Assembly (NCBI GenBank): GCA_041393965.1 | Contig: JAWKJB010000003.1 | Coordinates: 382,825 to 446,824 of the forward strand | Length of the DNA: 64,000 nucleotides | Reading direction: 5' to 3' | DNA from: Acidimicrobiia bacterium | GTDB taxonomy: Bacteria; Actinomycetota; Acidimicrobiia; Spongiisociales; UBA5794 | Shown here: piece after piece, positions 43,663 through 51,916 of the stretch | Position numbering within the stretch: the stretch's first letter is position 1 | Layout of the letters: each line of letters begins with the position of its first letter | Made by a program: the position numbers and the translations under genes | The notes under the pieces: model-generated | The model's database searches: none | What the model was told of the DNA's origin: nothing | Seen by the model: only the letters and a program-made list of their open reading frames with translations

Positions 43663-44796
43663 TCAGTGCCCACTGCTGCTCTTCGCCGAACCCGGGTCAC
43701 CGGCCCGCACCCGCACACCGGTGAGGAGGTTCGCAACGATGTAGTCCATCGTCGAGTTGTCACCCCTCGACACCTGCTTGCGGTCCTTGGTGCTCCAGAC
43801 GGTCTCGGGTCGGCTTTGGAGGAGGAGAACATTGTTCGGCGATTCGAGGTCCGCGTCGATGGCCCACTCGAGGTCCTGCGGGCACAGGTGGTGGGCCTCG
43901 ACATTGCGAGCGAGGCGGCTCAAGGCAAGGATCTCGTCATCGGAGAGGCATGGAGCTTCACGGCGTTCGGCTGGCACATCGGTCTTTGTGACGCGTCGCT
44001 CGGACGGAATCGCCCGATACTCGATGGCTTTGGGTGACACGGTGCGACGGGCGATCTTCATCGCGATCTTGTCCACGAGGTAGTTGTCCGGTGTCACCTC
44101 CCCGGAAGCGACGGCCTCCCCGAGACCCCAACTCGCGTCGATGGCCACCTTCGAGCGATCCCCGTTGATCGGATTGAGGGTGAACATGACCCCTGCTGCC
44201 CGTGCGTTGACCATCTTTTGGATGCACACGCTCATGTACACGCTCTCGTGCGCGAATCCACGCTCCATGCGATAGGCAATGGCACGCGCCGTGTAAAGAC
44301 TCGCCCAGCAGCGTTTGACAAATCCGATGACATCGTCGCCGCCGACCACCCAGAGGAAGGTGTCCTGCTGTCCCGCGAAACTGGCGCCGGGGAGGTCCTC
44401 TGCGGTGGCGCTGGAACGCACCGCCACGGGGAGATCGTCCGTGCGATTCCCACTCGAGCACAGCGAGGTGAGCTCGTCGTACGCCTCCCTGACGACGGAC
44501 TCGACTTCAGCGGGCATCGGCACGCCCATGATCAGGTCGCCGATCTTGGTGCTGATGTCGTCGAGCCCTTCGACATCGTCGGAGTCGGCTCCTTCGAGGA
44601 GGGCGGCGATCTCTCGTTCGAGCCCGTTGTCGCCGAGCATCGCCTTGTAGGCATGGGTGGTCACGGCGAACCCGGGAGGTACCGGGACTCCGGCGCGGAT
44701 CATGCTCCCGAGGCCGGTGCTCTTCCCACCGACCAGCGCGACACAGTCCTCGAGGCAATCCTCGAAGCGCAGCACATACCTGCTGTCGATGGTCAT
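43663..44796 (-). CDS. Phenylphosphate synthase beta-like subunit (PEP-synthase ATP-grasp domain)
   Basis: 377 residues corresponding to only the N-terminal third of PEP synthase. VALVGGKSTGLGSMIRAGVP, VRSSATAEDLPGASFAGQQD, GVMFTLNPINGDRSKVAID, LGEAVASGEVTPDNYLVDK and DLEWAID...LLQSRPETVW form the nucleotide-binding domain. It lacks the phospho-His and PEP-binding domains, which lie in the downstream gene, the same split as PpsB/PpsA. The pair would convert an aromatic alcohol and ATP to an aryl phosphate, AMP and Pi. ATG 44796 precedes YVLRFEDC, where family similarity begins; an in-frame ATG at 44922 is possible. A 78-base gap separates it from the alpha-like gene. Confidence 0.85.
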   Translation of the reverse strand: MTIDSRYVLRFEDCLEDCVALVGGKSTGLGSMIRAGVPVPPGFAVTTHAYKAMLGDNGLEREIAALLEGADSDDVEGLDDISTKIGDLIMGVPMPAEVESVVREAYDELTSLCSSGNRTDDLPVAVRSSATAEDLPGASFAGQQDTFLWVVGGDDVIGFVKRCWASLYTARAIAYRMERGFAHESVYMSVCIQKMVNARAAGVMFTLNPINGDRSKVAIDASWGLGEAVASGEVTPDNYLVDKIAMKIARRTVSPKAIEYRAIPSERRVTKTDVPAERREAPCLSDDEILALSRLARNVEAHHLCPQDLEWAIDADLESPNNVLLLQSRPETVWSTKDRKQVSRGDNSTMDYIVANLLTGVRVRAGDPGSAKSSSGH

Positions 44797-44937
44797 GATC
44801 GGGACGATCCCGGCGCCGGCGTGAGTGCCGTATTCCGGGCGAGACGAACCCGCAGCGGCCCCGTGTTTGGGCGCTCGAGGTGGAATCGGCGCTTTGGAGG
44901 GCGACGCATGATGCAGAAGCACCAGAACTCATGATCT

Positions 44938-44976
44938 GTTCGCGTCATAGAACCTAATTCTTGATACAGAACCGTA
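44938..44976 (-). promoter_or_regulatory. Candidate IclR operator B, upstream of the phenylphosphate-synthase-like genes
   Basis: The second copy of the 39-base block: starts GTTCGCGTCATAGAACC, ends TACAGAACCGTA, spacer bases changed relative to copy A at 41686-41724. It lies 142 bases before the chosen start of the beta-like gene and after the ubiX stop. A shared site on both transcription units is the clearest sign that they form one regulon. Confidence 0.75.
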
Positions 44977-45052
44977 ACGCGCGGGATTGACGGCGTCAAC
45001 CGGCACGCCCGAAGGCGACGAGGGAGGCGGCGAACGGCTCGGTCCGGGCTCC

Positions 45053-45616
45053 TCAGCCGCCGCCCCAACGGCGAACGAGATCGTTGTCGATGCCGAAGAG
45101 GTCGAGGACGCGGCTGACCGTGTGATCGATGATCTGTGCGACCGATTCGGGTCGGTGGTAGAGCGCCGGTACGGGCGGCATGACGACGGCACCGATCTCG
45201 ATGGCCCTCACGAGGAGCTTCGCATGGCCGAGGTGGAGCGGCGTCTCACGGGGGAGCAGCACCAGCCGTCGCCGCTCCTTGAGCGTCACATCGGCAGCAC
45301 GCAGGAGCAGGTTGTCGCTGTAGGAGTTCGCGATGCCCGAGAGGGTCTTCATGGAGCACGGTGCGACGACCATGCCTCTCGTTCGGAACGATCCCGATGA
45401 GATCGGTGCTGCGACATCCCGCAGGTCGTGGACATGATCGGCAAGGGCCGCGACCTCGTCAGGGTCGAAGTCCGTCTCCAACTCGATGGTCTTGCGTGCG
45501 CCACCACTCATCACGAGATGGGTTTCGATGTCGGGCAATCCCGAAAGGACCTCGAGCATCCGCACGCCGTATACGGCGCCGCTCGCTCCGGCGATCCCAA
45601 CGACAAGACGATCCAT
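45053..45616 (-). CDS. ubiX: UbiX-family flavin prenyltransferase
   Basis: 187 residues. VVGIAGASGAVYGVRMLEVL is the FMN-binding N-terminus, and MVVAPCSMKTLSGIANSYSDNLLLRAADVTLKERRRLVLLP, seen as APCSMKTLSGIANSYSDNLL and LKERRRLVLLPRETPLH, the catalytic core. UbiX joins a dimethylallyl group to FMN to give prFMN, the UbiD cofactor. Its stop lies 77 bases before operator B, so it is upstream of, and perhaps co-transcribed with, the synthase genes; its own promoter must be in the 73-base divergent gap before 45690. Confidence 0.95.
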   Translation of the reverse strand: MDRLVVGIAGASGAVYGVRMLEVLSGLPDIETHLVMSGGARKTIELETDFDPDEVAALADHVHDLRDVAAPISSGSFRTRGMVVAPCSMKTLSGIANSYSDNLLLRAADVTLKERRRLVLLPRETPLHLGHAKLLVRAIEIGAVVMPPVPALYHRPESVAQIIDHTVSRVLDLFGIDNDLVRRWGGG

Positions 45617-45689
45617 GGCTGACTCCCACCTTCGAGATGTCGGAAGTACGCTGACGGGAAACCTACTCGTGAGCGAAAGGGGTTGTCGA

Positions 45690-46145
45690 ATGCAAAGCCG
45701 TCGCGACGAGGTGCTCGACTACCTCTCGGATCACCGTGTTGCGACGCTCTCCACGCATGGGCCGGGAGGTCCTTGGGCAGCTGCCGTCTTCTATGTCAAT
45801 CACGGGTTCACGCTCACTTTCCTGTCCTCGCCGCGCAGCCGGCATGCCTCGGACCTCGCCGTGGACCCGTCGTGTGCCGCTGCGGTCCACGAGGACTATG
45901 CGGGATGGTCGGATATCCGAGGCGTCCAACTCGAAGGTACGGTCACGGTGCTGTCGGGTTCTCGGCAGCGTGAAGCCCTCGCACGGTACGAGGCGAAGTT
46001 CCCGATGATCCGGCCGGACCGAGCACCCGAGCCGATCCGCAACGCCCTTGAACGCGTCACCTGGTACGAGCTCGTTGCGAGCCGGTGTTTCTTCGTCGAC
46101 AACTCAGTCGGGTTCGGGAATCGAGACGAGATCCCGGTCTCGTGA
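45690..46145 (+). CDS. Pyridoxamine-5'-phosphate-oxidase-like FMN-binding protein
   Basis: 151 residues of the split-barrel flavin-binding fold. SRRDEVLDYLSDHRVATLST and WAAAVFYVNHGFTLTFLSSP, then VQLEGTVTVL, are typical of YhbP/PNPOx-like proteins that bind FMN, F420 or heme. The specific reaction is unknown. ATG 45690 has AAAGGGG eight bases before it; the frame extends upstream but without a site. It is divergent from ubiX, and a flavin-handling role beside UbiX is conceivable but unproven. Confidence 0.8.
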   Translation: MQSRRDEVLDYLSDHRVATLSTHGPGGPWAAAVFYVNHGFTLTFLSSPRSRHASDLAVDPSCAAAVHEDYAGWSDIRGVQLEGTVTVLSGSRQREALARYEAKFPMIRPDRAPEPIRNALERVTWYELVASRCFFVDNSVGFGNRDEIPVS

Positions 46146-46162
46146 TCGACGGGTGACGCTCG

Positions 46163-47287
46163 TCAGAACTCGATGACCTGGCGAAGAGCCGTTCCATCGG
46201 CGAGGCGGTCGAGGGCCTCGTTGATGTCGTCGAGCCCGATGTGGTGCGAAACCAGGTTGTGTGTCGGCAGTTCGCCAGCTTCGTACAGGGAGATGAACCT
46301 CGGCACATCGCGAGCCGCGATGCACGATCCGAGATAGCTGCCTCGGATGGTGATGCCACCGGCGACAAGCGATGCAAGTGCAAGCTCGTGGAACGACTCC
46401 GGCCCCGGCAGACCAAGCGTCGTGACGGTACCTCCTCGCCGGACGAGACCGACGCAGGTCGTGAATCCGTCAACGGTGCCGGAGGCTTCGATGGCATGAT
46501 CGACGCCCCCGTCGGTCCATTGCGCTACGCGGTCGGTAGCATCGCCGTCTGCGATCAGTGTGTCCGTCGCACCAACCGATCGTGCCAGCGGCAACTTCGC
46601 TTCGAGTCGGTCGATGGCGATGATCCGTCCAGCACCCGCCGCCCTCGCACCGAGGATCGCCGACAGGCCGACCGCTCCGAGGCCCACAACGGCGACCGTC
46701 TCACCGGACGCGATGCCCGCAGTGTTGAGCGCTGTTCCCGCGCCACACAGCACGGCGCAGCCGAAGACGCACAGTTCCTTTGCCGGAAGGCCCGGCGGCA
46801 CCTTCACCGCGGATGCTTCGGCGACGATCGTGTACTCGGCGAAGGCCGCCACACCCATGTGATGGAAAAGGTGCTCTCCATCGTGGACGAGTCGGGTCCC
46901 TCCGGTGAGCAACTCCCCTTTGCGGTTCGCTGCCATGCCGACATCACACAACCATGCCTTTCCCGCCCGGCAAGCGGCACAGGTACCGCATTGGGGGAGA
47001 TAGATCAACACGACCTTGTCGCCCGGCTCGAATCGTGCAACACCGGATCCGACGGCTTCAATGCGGCCCGCAGCCTCATGTCCGACAACCATCGGGAGTG
47101 GCCAGACGCGGGCACCGGTCACGACCGACAGATCGGATCGGCACAGACTCGCCGCCTCGACCTTGACCAGCAGCTCATCAGGTCCGGGATCGGGGAGTTC
47201 GAGCTCCACGACCTCGAGTGGTCGGGATATCCCGTACGGTCGAGACCGTCCGCGCTCACGCAGGACGGCGCCGCGAAACACTGTCAT
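46163..47287 (-). CDS. Zinc-dependent alcohol dehydrogenase (MDR family)
   Basis: 374 residues. The catalytic zinc site is in ASLCRSDLSV and VGHEAAGRIE, the structural zinc in CGTCAACRAGKAWLC, and the NAD-binding fold in VAVVGLGAVGLSAILGARAAGA. The pattern is closest to class III-like or aryl/benzyl alcohol dehydrogenases of Actinomycetota. It would oxidise an alcohol to an aldehyde. It could act with the aryl-carboxylation cluster, but it lies beyond a convergent gene and has no copy of the 39-base operator. Confidence 0.92.
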   Translation of the reverse strand: MTVFRGAVLRERGRSRPYGISRPLEVVELELPDPGPDELLVKVEAASLCRSDLSVVTGARVWPLPMVVGHEAAGRIEAVGSGVARFEPGDKVVLIYLPQCGTCAACRAGKAWLCDVGMAANRKGELLTGGTRLVHDGEHLFHHMGVAAFAEYTIVAEASAVKVPPGLPAKELCVFGCAVLCGAGTALNTAGIASGETVAVVGLGAVGLSAILGARAAGAGRIIAIDRLEAKLPLARSVGATDTLIADGDATDRVAQWTDGGVDHAIEASGTVDGFTTCVGLVRRGGTVTTLGLPGPESFHELALASLVAGGITIRGSYLGSCIAARDVPRFISLYEAGELPTHNLVSHHIGLDDINEALDRLADGTALRQVIEF

Positions 47288-47435
47288 CGGTCGTGCTCAT
47301 CGTTGCCGAACCACTCCATGGCTTTCCAGTCTGGCACGGTGAGAATGCCCGCAGTGAACCATTGACGACTTCGTCCCTGGGATTTACTGTTCGATGTGGA
47401 GGAACCAACTCCCCATCGAACCATCCCCATCATGA

Positions 47436-47482
47436 TGACTCACAATCCTCTGTGTTGGACCGAACGGTTTGGTTCCTTTCGA
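47436..47482 (-). repeat. Degenerate IS-end-like sequence next to IS copy 1
   Basis: TGACTCACA at 47436, followed by GACCGAACGGTTTGGTTCCTT, resembles the inverted right end of the neighbouring IS (TGAATCACACTGGG, then GACCGTTTTGTTTGGTTTCCTT). It suggests that a related IS once lay here in opposite orientation, or that an end was duplicated. The alignment has several mismatches, so this is a low-confidence call. The rest of the 47288-47503 gap shows no gene. Confidence 0.4.
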
Positions 47483-47545
47483 GGTGGTGGTGGTGTGGCG
47501 CAGTGAATCGCCCTGGGATTCTTGGAGGCTCTTGAGTGTGGAAAG

Positions 47546-47896
47546 ATGAGAGTCATGTCAAGGGAAATCACACCAGGAAGGCCGACGACTCGTCGGTATA
47601 CGAAAGAGGAGAAGGATCAGGCTGTCCGGCTGGTTTTCGAGCTCCGTAAGGAGCTTGGGACGAGCCAGGGCACGGTGGTTCGCGTCGCTGACCAGTTGGG
47701 GTATGGCCCCTAGTCTGTGCGTCGTTGGGTAGCTGACGCTGAGATCGAAGCAGGGGATGCCCCGGGCATGTCTGCTTTTGAGCGGGCAAAGATGAAGAAG
47801 CTGGAGCAGGAGAACCGTGAGCTGCGCCGTGCGAACGAGATCTTGAAGCGGGCTTCGGCTTTCTTTGCGGCGGAGCTCGACCGCCCACACAGATAA
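47546..47896 (+). pseudogene. IS3 orfA, copy 1, interrupted by a stop codon
   Basis: Helix-turn-helix and coiled-coil protein of the IS3 family (RYTKEEKDQAVRLVFELRKE; ERAKMKKLEQENRELRRANEILKRA). TAG at 47711-47713 replaces the GAG (Glu) found in copy 2, cutting the product after about 55 residues. The remaining frame to the TAA at 47894 is otherwise intact. Without full OrfA or the OrfAB fusion this copy should be unable to transpose by itself. Confidence 0.88.
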
Positions 47897-48781
47897 TGGT
47901 CAAGTTCGTCGACGAGAATCGTGACGAGTTCGGGGTCGAGCCCATCTGCACCACGCTGGAGGTGGCCCCGTCAACGTATTACGACAACAAGAAGCGGCCC
48001 CTGTCCGCGAGCGCTGCGGGATGCGGTGATGATGCCGATCCTGTTGGCATTGTGGATCTCGAACCGGAAGGTGTATGGGGCTCACAAACTGTGGAAAGCA
48101 GCCCGGCGTGCCGGCCATGACATTGGCCGTGACCAGACGGCTCGTCTGATGAAACAGCTCGAAATCCAAGGTGTGTCACGGCATCGACGGGTTCGTACAA
48201 CACGACCCGACGAGTCAGCCACACGCCCCCAAGACCTGGTGGATCGTGACTTCACCGCGGCTCGTCCGAACCGTCTGTGGGTAACAGACCTCACCTTTGT
48301 GTCGACCTGGTCGGGGGTGGCATATGTGTGTTTCATTGTTGACGCATTCAGCCGACGGATCGTTGGGTGGAGGGTTGCTTCCAACATGCGCACCCAGATG
48401 GTCCTCGACGCACTCGAGATGGCACGCTGGTCAAGAGGCACCCGCCTTGAAGGCCTCGTTACGCATTCCGATGCCGGATCTCAATTCACGAGCGTCCGAT
48501 ACGGTGAACGTCTTGCCGAGATCGGAGCGGTGCCTTCGATCGGGTCGGTCGGTGATTCGTTCGATAACGCCCTGGCCGAAACAGTGAACGGTCTCTACAA
48601 GACCGAGTTGATCTACGGACCAGACCAAGGACCGTGGAGAACGGTCGAGGAAGTCGAACTCGCCACCTTGGGGTGGGTGCACTGGTACAACACCGAGCGG
48701 CTCCACAGCCACTGCAGCGATATCCCACCAGCCGAATACGAGGAGGCCCGCTACGCTGAACTAGCCACAACTGGCAAGTAA
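47896..48781 (+). pseudogene. IS3 orfB (DDE transposase), copy 1, with an internal frameshift
   Basis: The ATG at 47896 overlaps the orfA stop as TAATG. The frame reads VKFVDENRDEFGVEPICTTL up to KKRPLSA near 48000-48010, then protein similarity continues in the next frame at RALRDAVMMPILLALW. A missing CG in GCGCGA would explain the shift. Past it the catalytic core is intact: LWVTDLTFVSTWSG (D), VTHSDAGSQFTS (D) and DNALAETVNGLYKTELI (E). The same shift is in copy 2, so it precedes their separation, or it is a tolerated frameshift site. Confidence 0.8.
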
Positions 48782-48824
48782 GGAAACCAAACAAAACGGT
48801 CTCCATCAAACCCAGTGTGATTCA

Positions 48825-49051
48825 CTCCAGCCGATAGCCTGCGCGAATCCCTTCATAGAGCTTGTGCCAGTTTTCTGCGAACCGTTGCGGGAATGTTGGG
48901 GGACTCGGGCGAGGGGTTCCGATTCGGTCCGGTGCAGGATCGAGGATCTGAGATACCGTCCCGGCGGGATCAAGCCCGTGGTTGGCGTAACCCGTCAGCT
49001 GTCGCTCACCTAGCTTGCAGCATCACCTGGGCGAACTCGGCGGTATTCCTG
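48825..49051 (-). other. Gap with an orphan reading frame ending at the IS edge
   Basis: On the reverse strand a frame from about 49017 to 48826 reads TVSQILDPAPDRIGTPRPS, then FAENWHKLYEGIRAGYRLE, and stops at a TGA formed by the first bases of the IS. It has no start codon and no recognised family. It looks like the interior of a gene cut by IS insertion and by an upstream stop. Nothing else is seen in this gap. Confidence 0.35.
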
Positions 49052-49810
49052 TCAGGGACGGGCTCCTGAGCTCAGATCGGGGATCGGGACAAGGTGTACT
49101 GTTTCGTTGGCGACGTCGAACGCGAGGCTTGCGCAGGGTCGCCCCGCTCCGCCGGGTGCCACCTGGATTTGCCAGTCTTCGAACCCGTGGGTGTCGAGAA
49201 TCCGGCGCACGTCCTGGCTTGCGTCCTCGATTGGTTGGCATACCTGTTGGTCGAAGTGTTGCACCAGTTCGTTCTGGAGTTCTCTCAGAACATCGCTGTC
49301 GGGCACCGACTCCGGGTTCGGTTCGGCGAGTCCAAGCTGCGTACAGAGTGCCTGGCTGTCGCTGGGGAATACAGCGAGGTTGCCCTGGTCCGTGACACAT
49401 CCAACAAGGGGCGGTACTTCCCCGGACGGTACGATGTCTTCGTTGACGAGTCTCCCGGACTTCCAGGCGGGTTCGCACAACTCGACACCGAGGGTCCCCT
49501 CGGTCGTGGCGTCGGCGGCGTCGCTATCGAGGCTGGGGGCTTGGTAGCAGACGACCGCTATCGGATCTGTCACATCGCGTAGGATGAGCCAAGCGGCAGC
49601 GATCGAGGCCAAGGCGAGCAGCGCCACGGCAATGGCAACGACCAGTCTCCGTCGCGGAAATCGTGCCAGTGCAACCTCCTGGGTGCGTGGTGTCGCCGTG
49701 ATCTCATCGAACAGAGCTCGTGCTTGGGGTGAATCGGGAGCGGGCACGGTTGATTCGTCGACGGGATTGCTGGCGCGGAACGCCTCGAACGCATCGTCAC
49801 GTTTGCGCAC
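49052..49810 (-). CDS. Single-pass membrane protein, probable anti-sigma factor
   Basis: 252 residues: a cytoplasmic N-terminus (DDAFEAFRASNPVDESTVPA, ARALFDEITAT is common in actinobacterial sigma-associated membrane proteins), one membrane helix near residues 55-75 (LVVAIAVALLALASIAAAWL) and an extracellular part with several cysteines (VCYQAP, ELCEPAW, VGCVTDQG, ALCTQLG, QVCQPIED). It follows the ECF sigma gene on the same strand after a 111-base gap, the normal place for a cognate regulator. No ZAS zinc motif is present, so the mode of binding is unclear. Confidence 0.65.
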   Translation of the reverse strand: MRKRDDAFEAFRASNPVDESTVPAPDSPQARALFDEITATPRTQEVALARFPRRRLVVAIAVALLALASIAAAWLILRDVTDPIAVVCYQAPSLDSDAADATTEGTLGVELCEPAWKSGRLVNEDIVPSGEVPPLVGCVTDQGNLAVFPSDSQALCTQLGLAEPNPESVPDSDVLRELQNELVQHFDQQVCQPIEDASQDVRRILDTHGFEDWQIQVAPGGAGRPCASLAFDVANETVHLVPIPDLSSGARP

Positions 49811-49921
49811 GCCACACCTCCAAACAGCCCTCTCGACGACCGCAACTGATAGGTATGTGCGGCATTTCTGGCCGGCGTTGCAATGAACGCCTAGTCATTG
49901 ACTGACGCGCCGGGTAACTAG

Positions 49922-50485
49922 TCATGAGCCACCACCCTCGTCGAGGGTATCCCTGAGGCTTCTGGCATAGGCAGTCTGCAGGCGTCGGCGCGCCCGCAAC
50001 AGCCTGGTTCGAACAAGTACCCGGGAGATGTCGAGGATCTGAGCAATCTCAGCGTGCGAGCATTCCTCCCAACCAACAAGCCGGAGGATCTCCTGGTCGG
50101 ATCTGGACAGTGTGTCCACAGCGGCGGCCGCCCGTTCCAGCTGATCCCGCGTCACGATCGACGACTCGACCGACTCCACCATCCCGGAATGCTGCGAGGC
50201 TGCCCTCTCGACCAATTGTGCCGCCCTTGCCACGCCTCGGCGGTGGCTCAGAACGGTCCGATACGCGACTCCATAGAGCCATGCCAAAGGCTCGTCGGCA
50301 CCAACCAGATCTTCAAGCCGGCGCCAGGCGACCGAGAACGTAGTGGCCGCTACGTCGTCGGCGTCCTCGATCGAGTGGGTACGGCGCCTCGCGTAGGCAA
50401 CAATCTTCCGATAGTGCGTCCGGTAGAGCTCCTCGAACCGCTCGACAGCTTCGTCGTCACCAATTGGTCGGCGACCGCTGCTCAC
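49922..50485 (-). CDS. ECF-type RNA polymerase sigma factor
   Basis: About 187 residues. Region 2: FEELYRTHYRKIVAYARRRT, DADDVAATTFSVAWRRLEDL and LAWLYGVAYRTVLSHRRG. Region 4: LSRSDQEILRLVGWEECSHA, EIAQILDISRVLVRTRLLRARRRL. These mark a SigE-like extracytoplasmic-function factor that redirects RNA polymerase to a small regulon. GTG 50485 is chosen because similarity starts just after it; the open frame upstream overlaps the next gene. Targets may include the secreted protein genes around it. Confidence 0.9.
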   Translation of the reverse strand: MSSGRRPIGDDEAVERFEELYRTHYRKIVAYARRRTHSIEDADDVAATTFSVAWRRLEDLVGADEPLAWLYGVAYRTVLSHRRGVARAAQLVERAASQHSGMVESVESSIVTRDQLERAAAAVDTLSRSDQEILRLVGWEECSHAEIAQILDISRVLVRTRLLRARRRLQTAYARSLRDTLDEGGGS

Positions 50486-50522
50486 AAGCAGGCGCCCAAC
50501 GAGGCTGGCTCCACGAGTCCGG

Positions 50523-51113
50523 TCACCCGATGTAGATAGAAGAGACGCGGTTGCTCCACCCTGTAGCCATGACCGGAGCCACGTCCCAAGCTTGCGTCCC
50601 CGAAGTGGGATACAAAGACCCGTATCCGTTGTTGTAGTCAGCGAAGACCGACGAGCAAGGCCCGATCTTGAACGAAGAGGTCCGGTTCGAGAAGCCGTAG
50701 GCACTGAGGTTGATCCATGCGAGACGATTGCGAAGGTTTAGCACACTCCCTGTGTACACCACGCCGTCGTACAAACGCACGTCCCCCGAGCACTGCGACG
50801 CTCTCGCCGACCCTTCACCCAGATCAAGCTCCTTTTCGAGCTCCGCGATCCGTTCGTCCATCTCAGCTTCGGTACGGAAACACTCCGCCACGTTAACGTC
50901 GTCCCAGATCAGACAGGCTGTGGCCTCCCCCCAATCCACACCGAGATCGAGGAGCTCACCTTCAAACAGAGCGTCGACGCTCGCTCCGGTCGTATCTGCC
51001 TCTGTTGCACCGACCGGAGCGACCACCACCAACGCCGTCACCACACAAACTGCCAACGCCACCACACCCCGAACCCAATTCACTCGTCGGGCCACGAAAC
51101 CACTCCACACCAC
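50523..51113 (-). CDS. Secreted beta/gamma-crystallin-like protein (peptidase inhibitor I36 type)
   Basis: 196 residues: a signal peptide (VRGVVALAVCVVTALVVVAP, cleavage near VGA-TE), an acidic helical segment (AEMDERIAELEKELDLGEGS) and two Greek-key repeats of about 42 residues, RLYDGVVYTGSVLNL to AYGFSNRTSSFKIG and SVFADYNNGYGSLYP to ATGWSNRVSSIYIG. The repeat endings match each other and the I36 family, which includes the Streptomyces metalloproteinase inhibitor SMPI. GTG 51113 has AGGAG seven bases upstream. It sits 37 bases before the ECF sigma gene and near a secreted metzincin gene, so a protease-inhibitor relation is plausible. Confidence 0.75.
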   Translation of the reverse strand: MVWSGFVARRVNWVRGVVALAVCVVTALVVVAPVGATEADTTGASVDALFEGELLDLGVDWGEATACLIWDDVNVAECFRTEAEMDERIAELEKELDLGEGSARASQCSGDVRLYDGVVYTGSVLNLRNRLAWINLSAYGFSNRTSSFKIGPCSSVFADYNNGYGSLYPTSGTQAWDVAPVMATGWSNRVSSIYIG

Positions 51114-51259
51114 GAGACTTCTCCTGACACATCGGCATCTCGGGACTCAAGTCCCACTTCAGACATGTATGTGTCCGAAACCGGCCAAGCGTTGCACGCG
51201 TTTCTCTGCCCCTTCCGCTGTGCCGCAACGCGCGACCACAATCCGGCACAAACAGCACC

Positions 51260-51916
51260 GTGGAGCAACAGAACGAAAGGGCGGACACTGCAGTGGACGA
51301 TCAGCGGGTCGTCGGGATCGACCACAAGACGCGTGGCATGATCCGTCGCGCCATCATGCTGCTACTCGACGATATGGGATATGGCACCGAAATCCCCCAG
51401 GACCCCTTTCAGTGGCTCACCGGGCACCCTGCGAGCCAGCTTCTCGTGGCCATCCCGCAGCGCACCCCCCCTAACATCCGAGCCGCACGCGCTTCAGCAC
51501 CCCATGCCATCATCGTCGGTGTGTGCGATCAGATCGCAGACACAGCGACCTTCAGGCAGTACCTCGGCGCCGGTGCAAACAGCATCATCCGAGCCGACAC
51601 TCCATCCGACACCCTCAAACACGCCCTGGCCGTCTCACTAAGAGGACTTGCCGTGCTACCGGGTCCAACCGCCAGGGCCATCCTCCGCCGACTTGAGGAA
51701 CCCCCGGCATCGCTCAATCTCACCGAAAGAGACACACGCCTGCTCAGCCTCATCGCCCAGGGAGCAACACCAACAGCGGCCGCCGCAGAGATTGGATGCT
51801 CCCACCGACACCTCCGCAGAATCACCAGCGCCCTACTCAACACCATCGGGGCCGACAACCGCGCCCACGCCGCCGCCCTCGCCACAAGATGGGGCCTCGC
51901 AGCCATGCCCCCGTGA
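51260..51916 (+). CDS. LuxR/NarL-type helix-turn-helix regulator
   Basis: 218 residues. The C-terminal LNLTERDTRLLSLIAQGATP, TAAAAEIGCSHRHLRRITSALLNTIGA is a GerE-type helix-turn-helix. The N-terminal part (HAIIVGVCDQIADTATFRQY, LGAGANSIIRADTPSDTLKHA) is like a receiver domain but without the usual phospho-acceptor Asp cluster, so it is an atypical orphan regulator. GTG 51260 is the first start; GTG 51293 is an alternative. It diverges from the I36-like gene across a 146-base region. Confidence 0.8.
   Translation: MEQQNERADTAVDDQRVVGIDHKTRGMIRRAIMLLLDDMGYGTEIPQDPFQWLTGHPASQLLVAIPQRTPPNIRAARASAPHAIIVGVCDQIADTATFRQYLGAGANSIIRADTPSDTLKHALAVSLRGLAVLPGPTARAILRRLEEPPASLNLTERDTRLLSLIAQGATPTAAAAEIGCSHRHLRRITSALLNTIGADNRAHAAALATRWGLAAMPP

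Larger units (their letters stand above)
47504..48824 (+). mobile_element. IS3-family insertion sequence, copy 1
   Basis: 1321 bases. The ends are inverted repeats: left TGAATCGCCCTGGG and right (reverse complement) TGAATCACACTGGG, 12 of 14 identical, with similarity continuing to about 28 bases. It carries orfA and orfB in the IS3 arrangement. No direct target duplication is visible (CAG on the left, CTC on the right). It is nearly identical to copy 2 at 55972-57291; differences include a T-to-G-type nonsense change in orfA and one base in orfB. Confidence 0.9.

Noticed and set aside
46163..47287. Alcohol dehydrogenase as a firm member of the aryl-carboxylation regulon
   Set aside because: It is separated from ubiX by a convergent gene and has no copy of the 39-base operator; only proximity supports the link.
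47896..48781. Programmed ribosomal frameshift as the explanation for the shared orfB frame change
   Set aside because: No A-AAA-AAG-type slippery heptamer is seen at the place, and a two-base loss in GCGCGA explains it more simply; kept only as a remote option.
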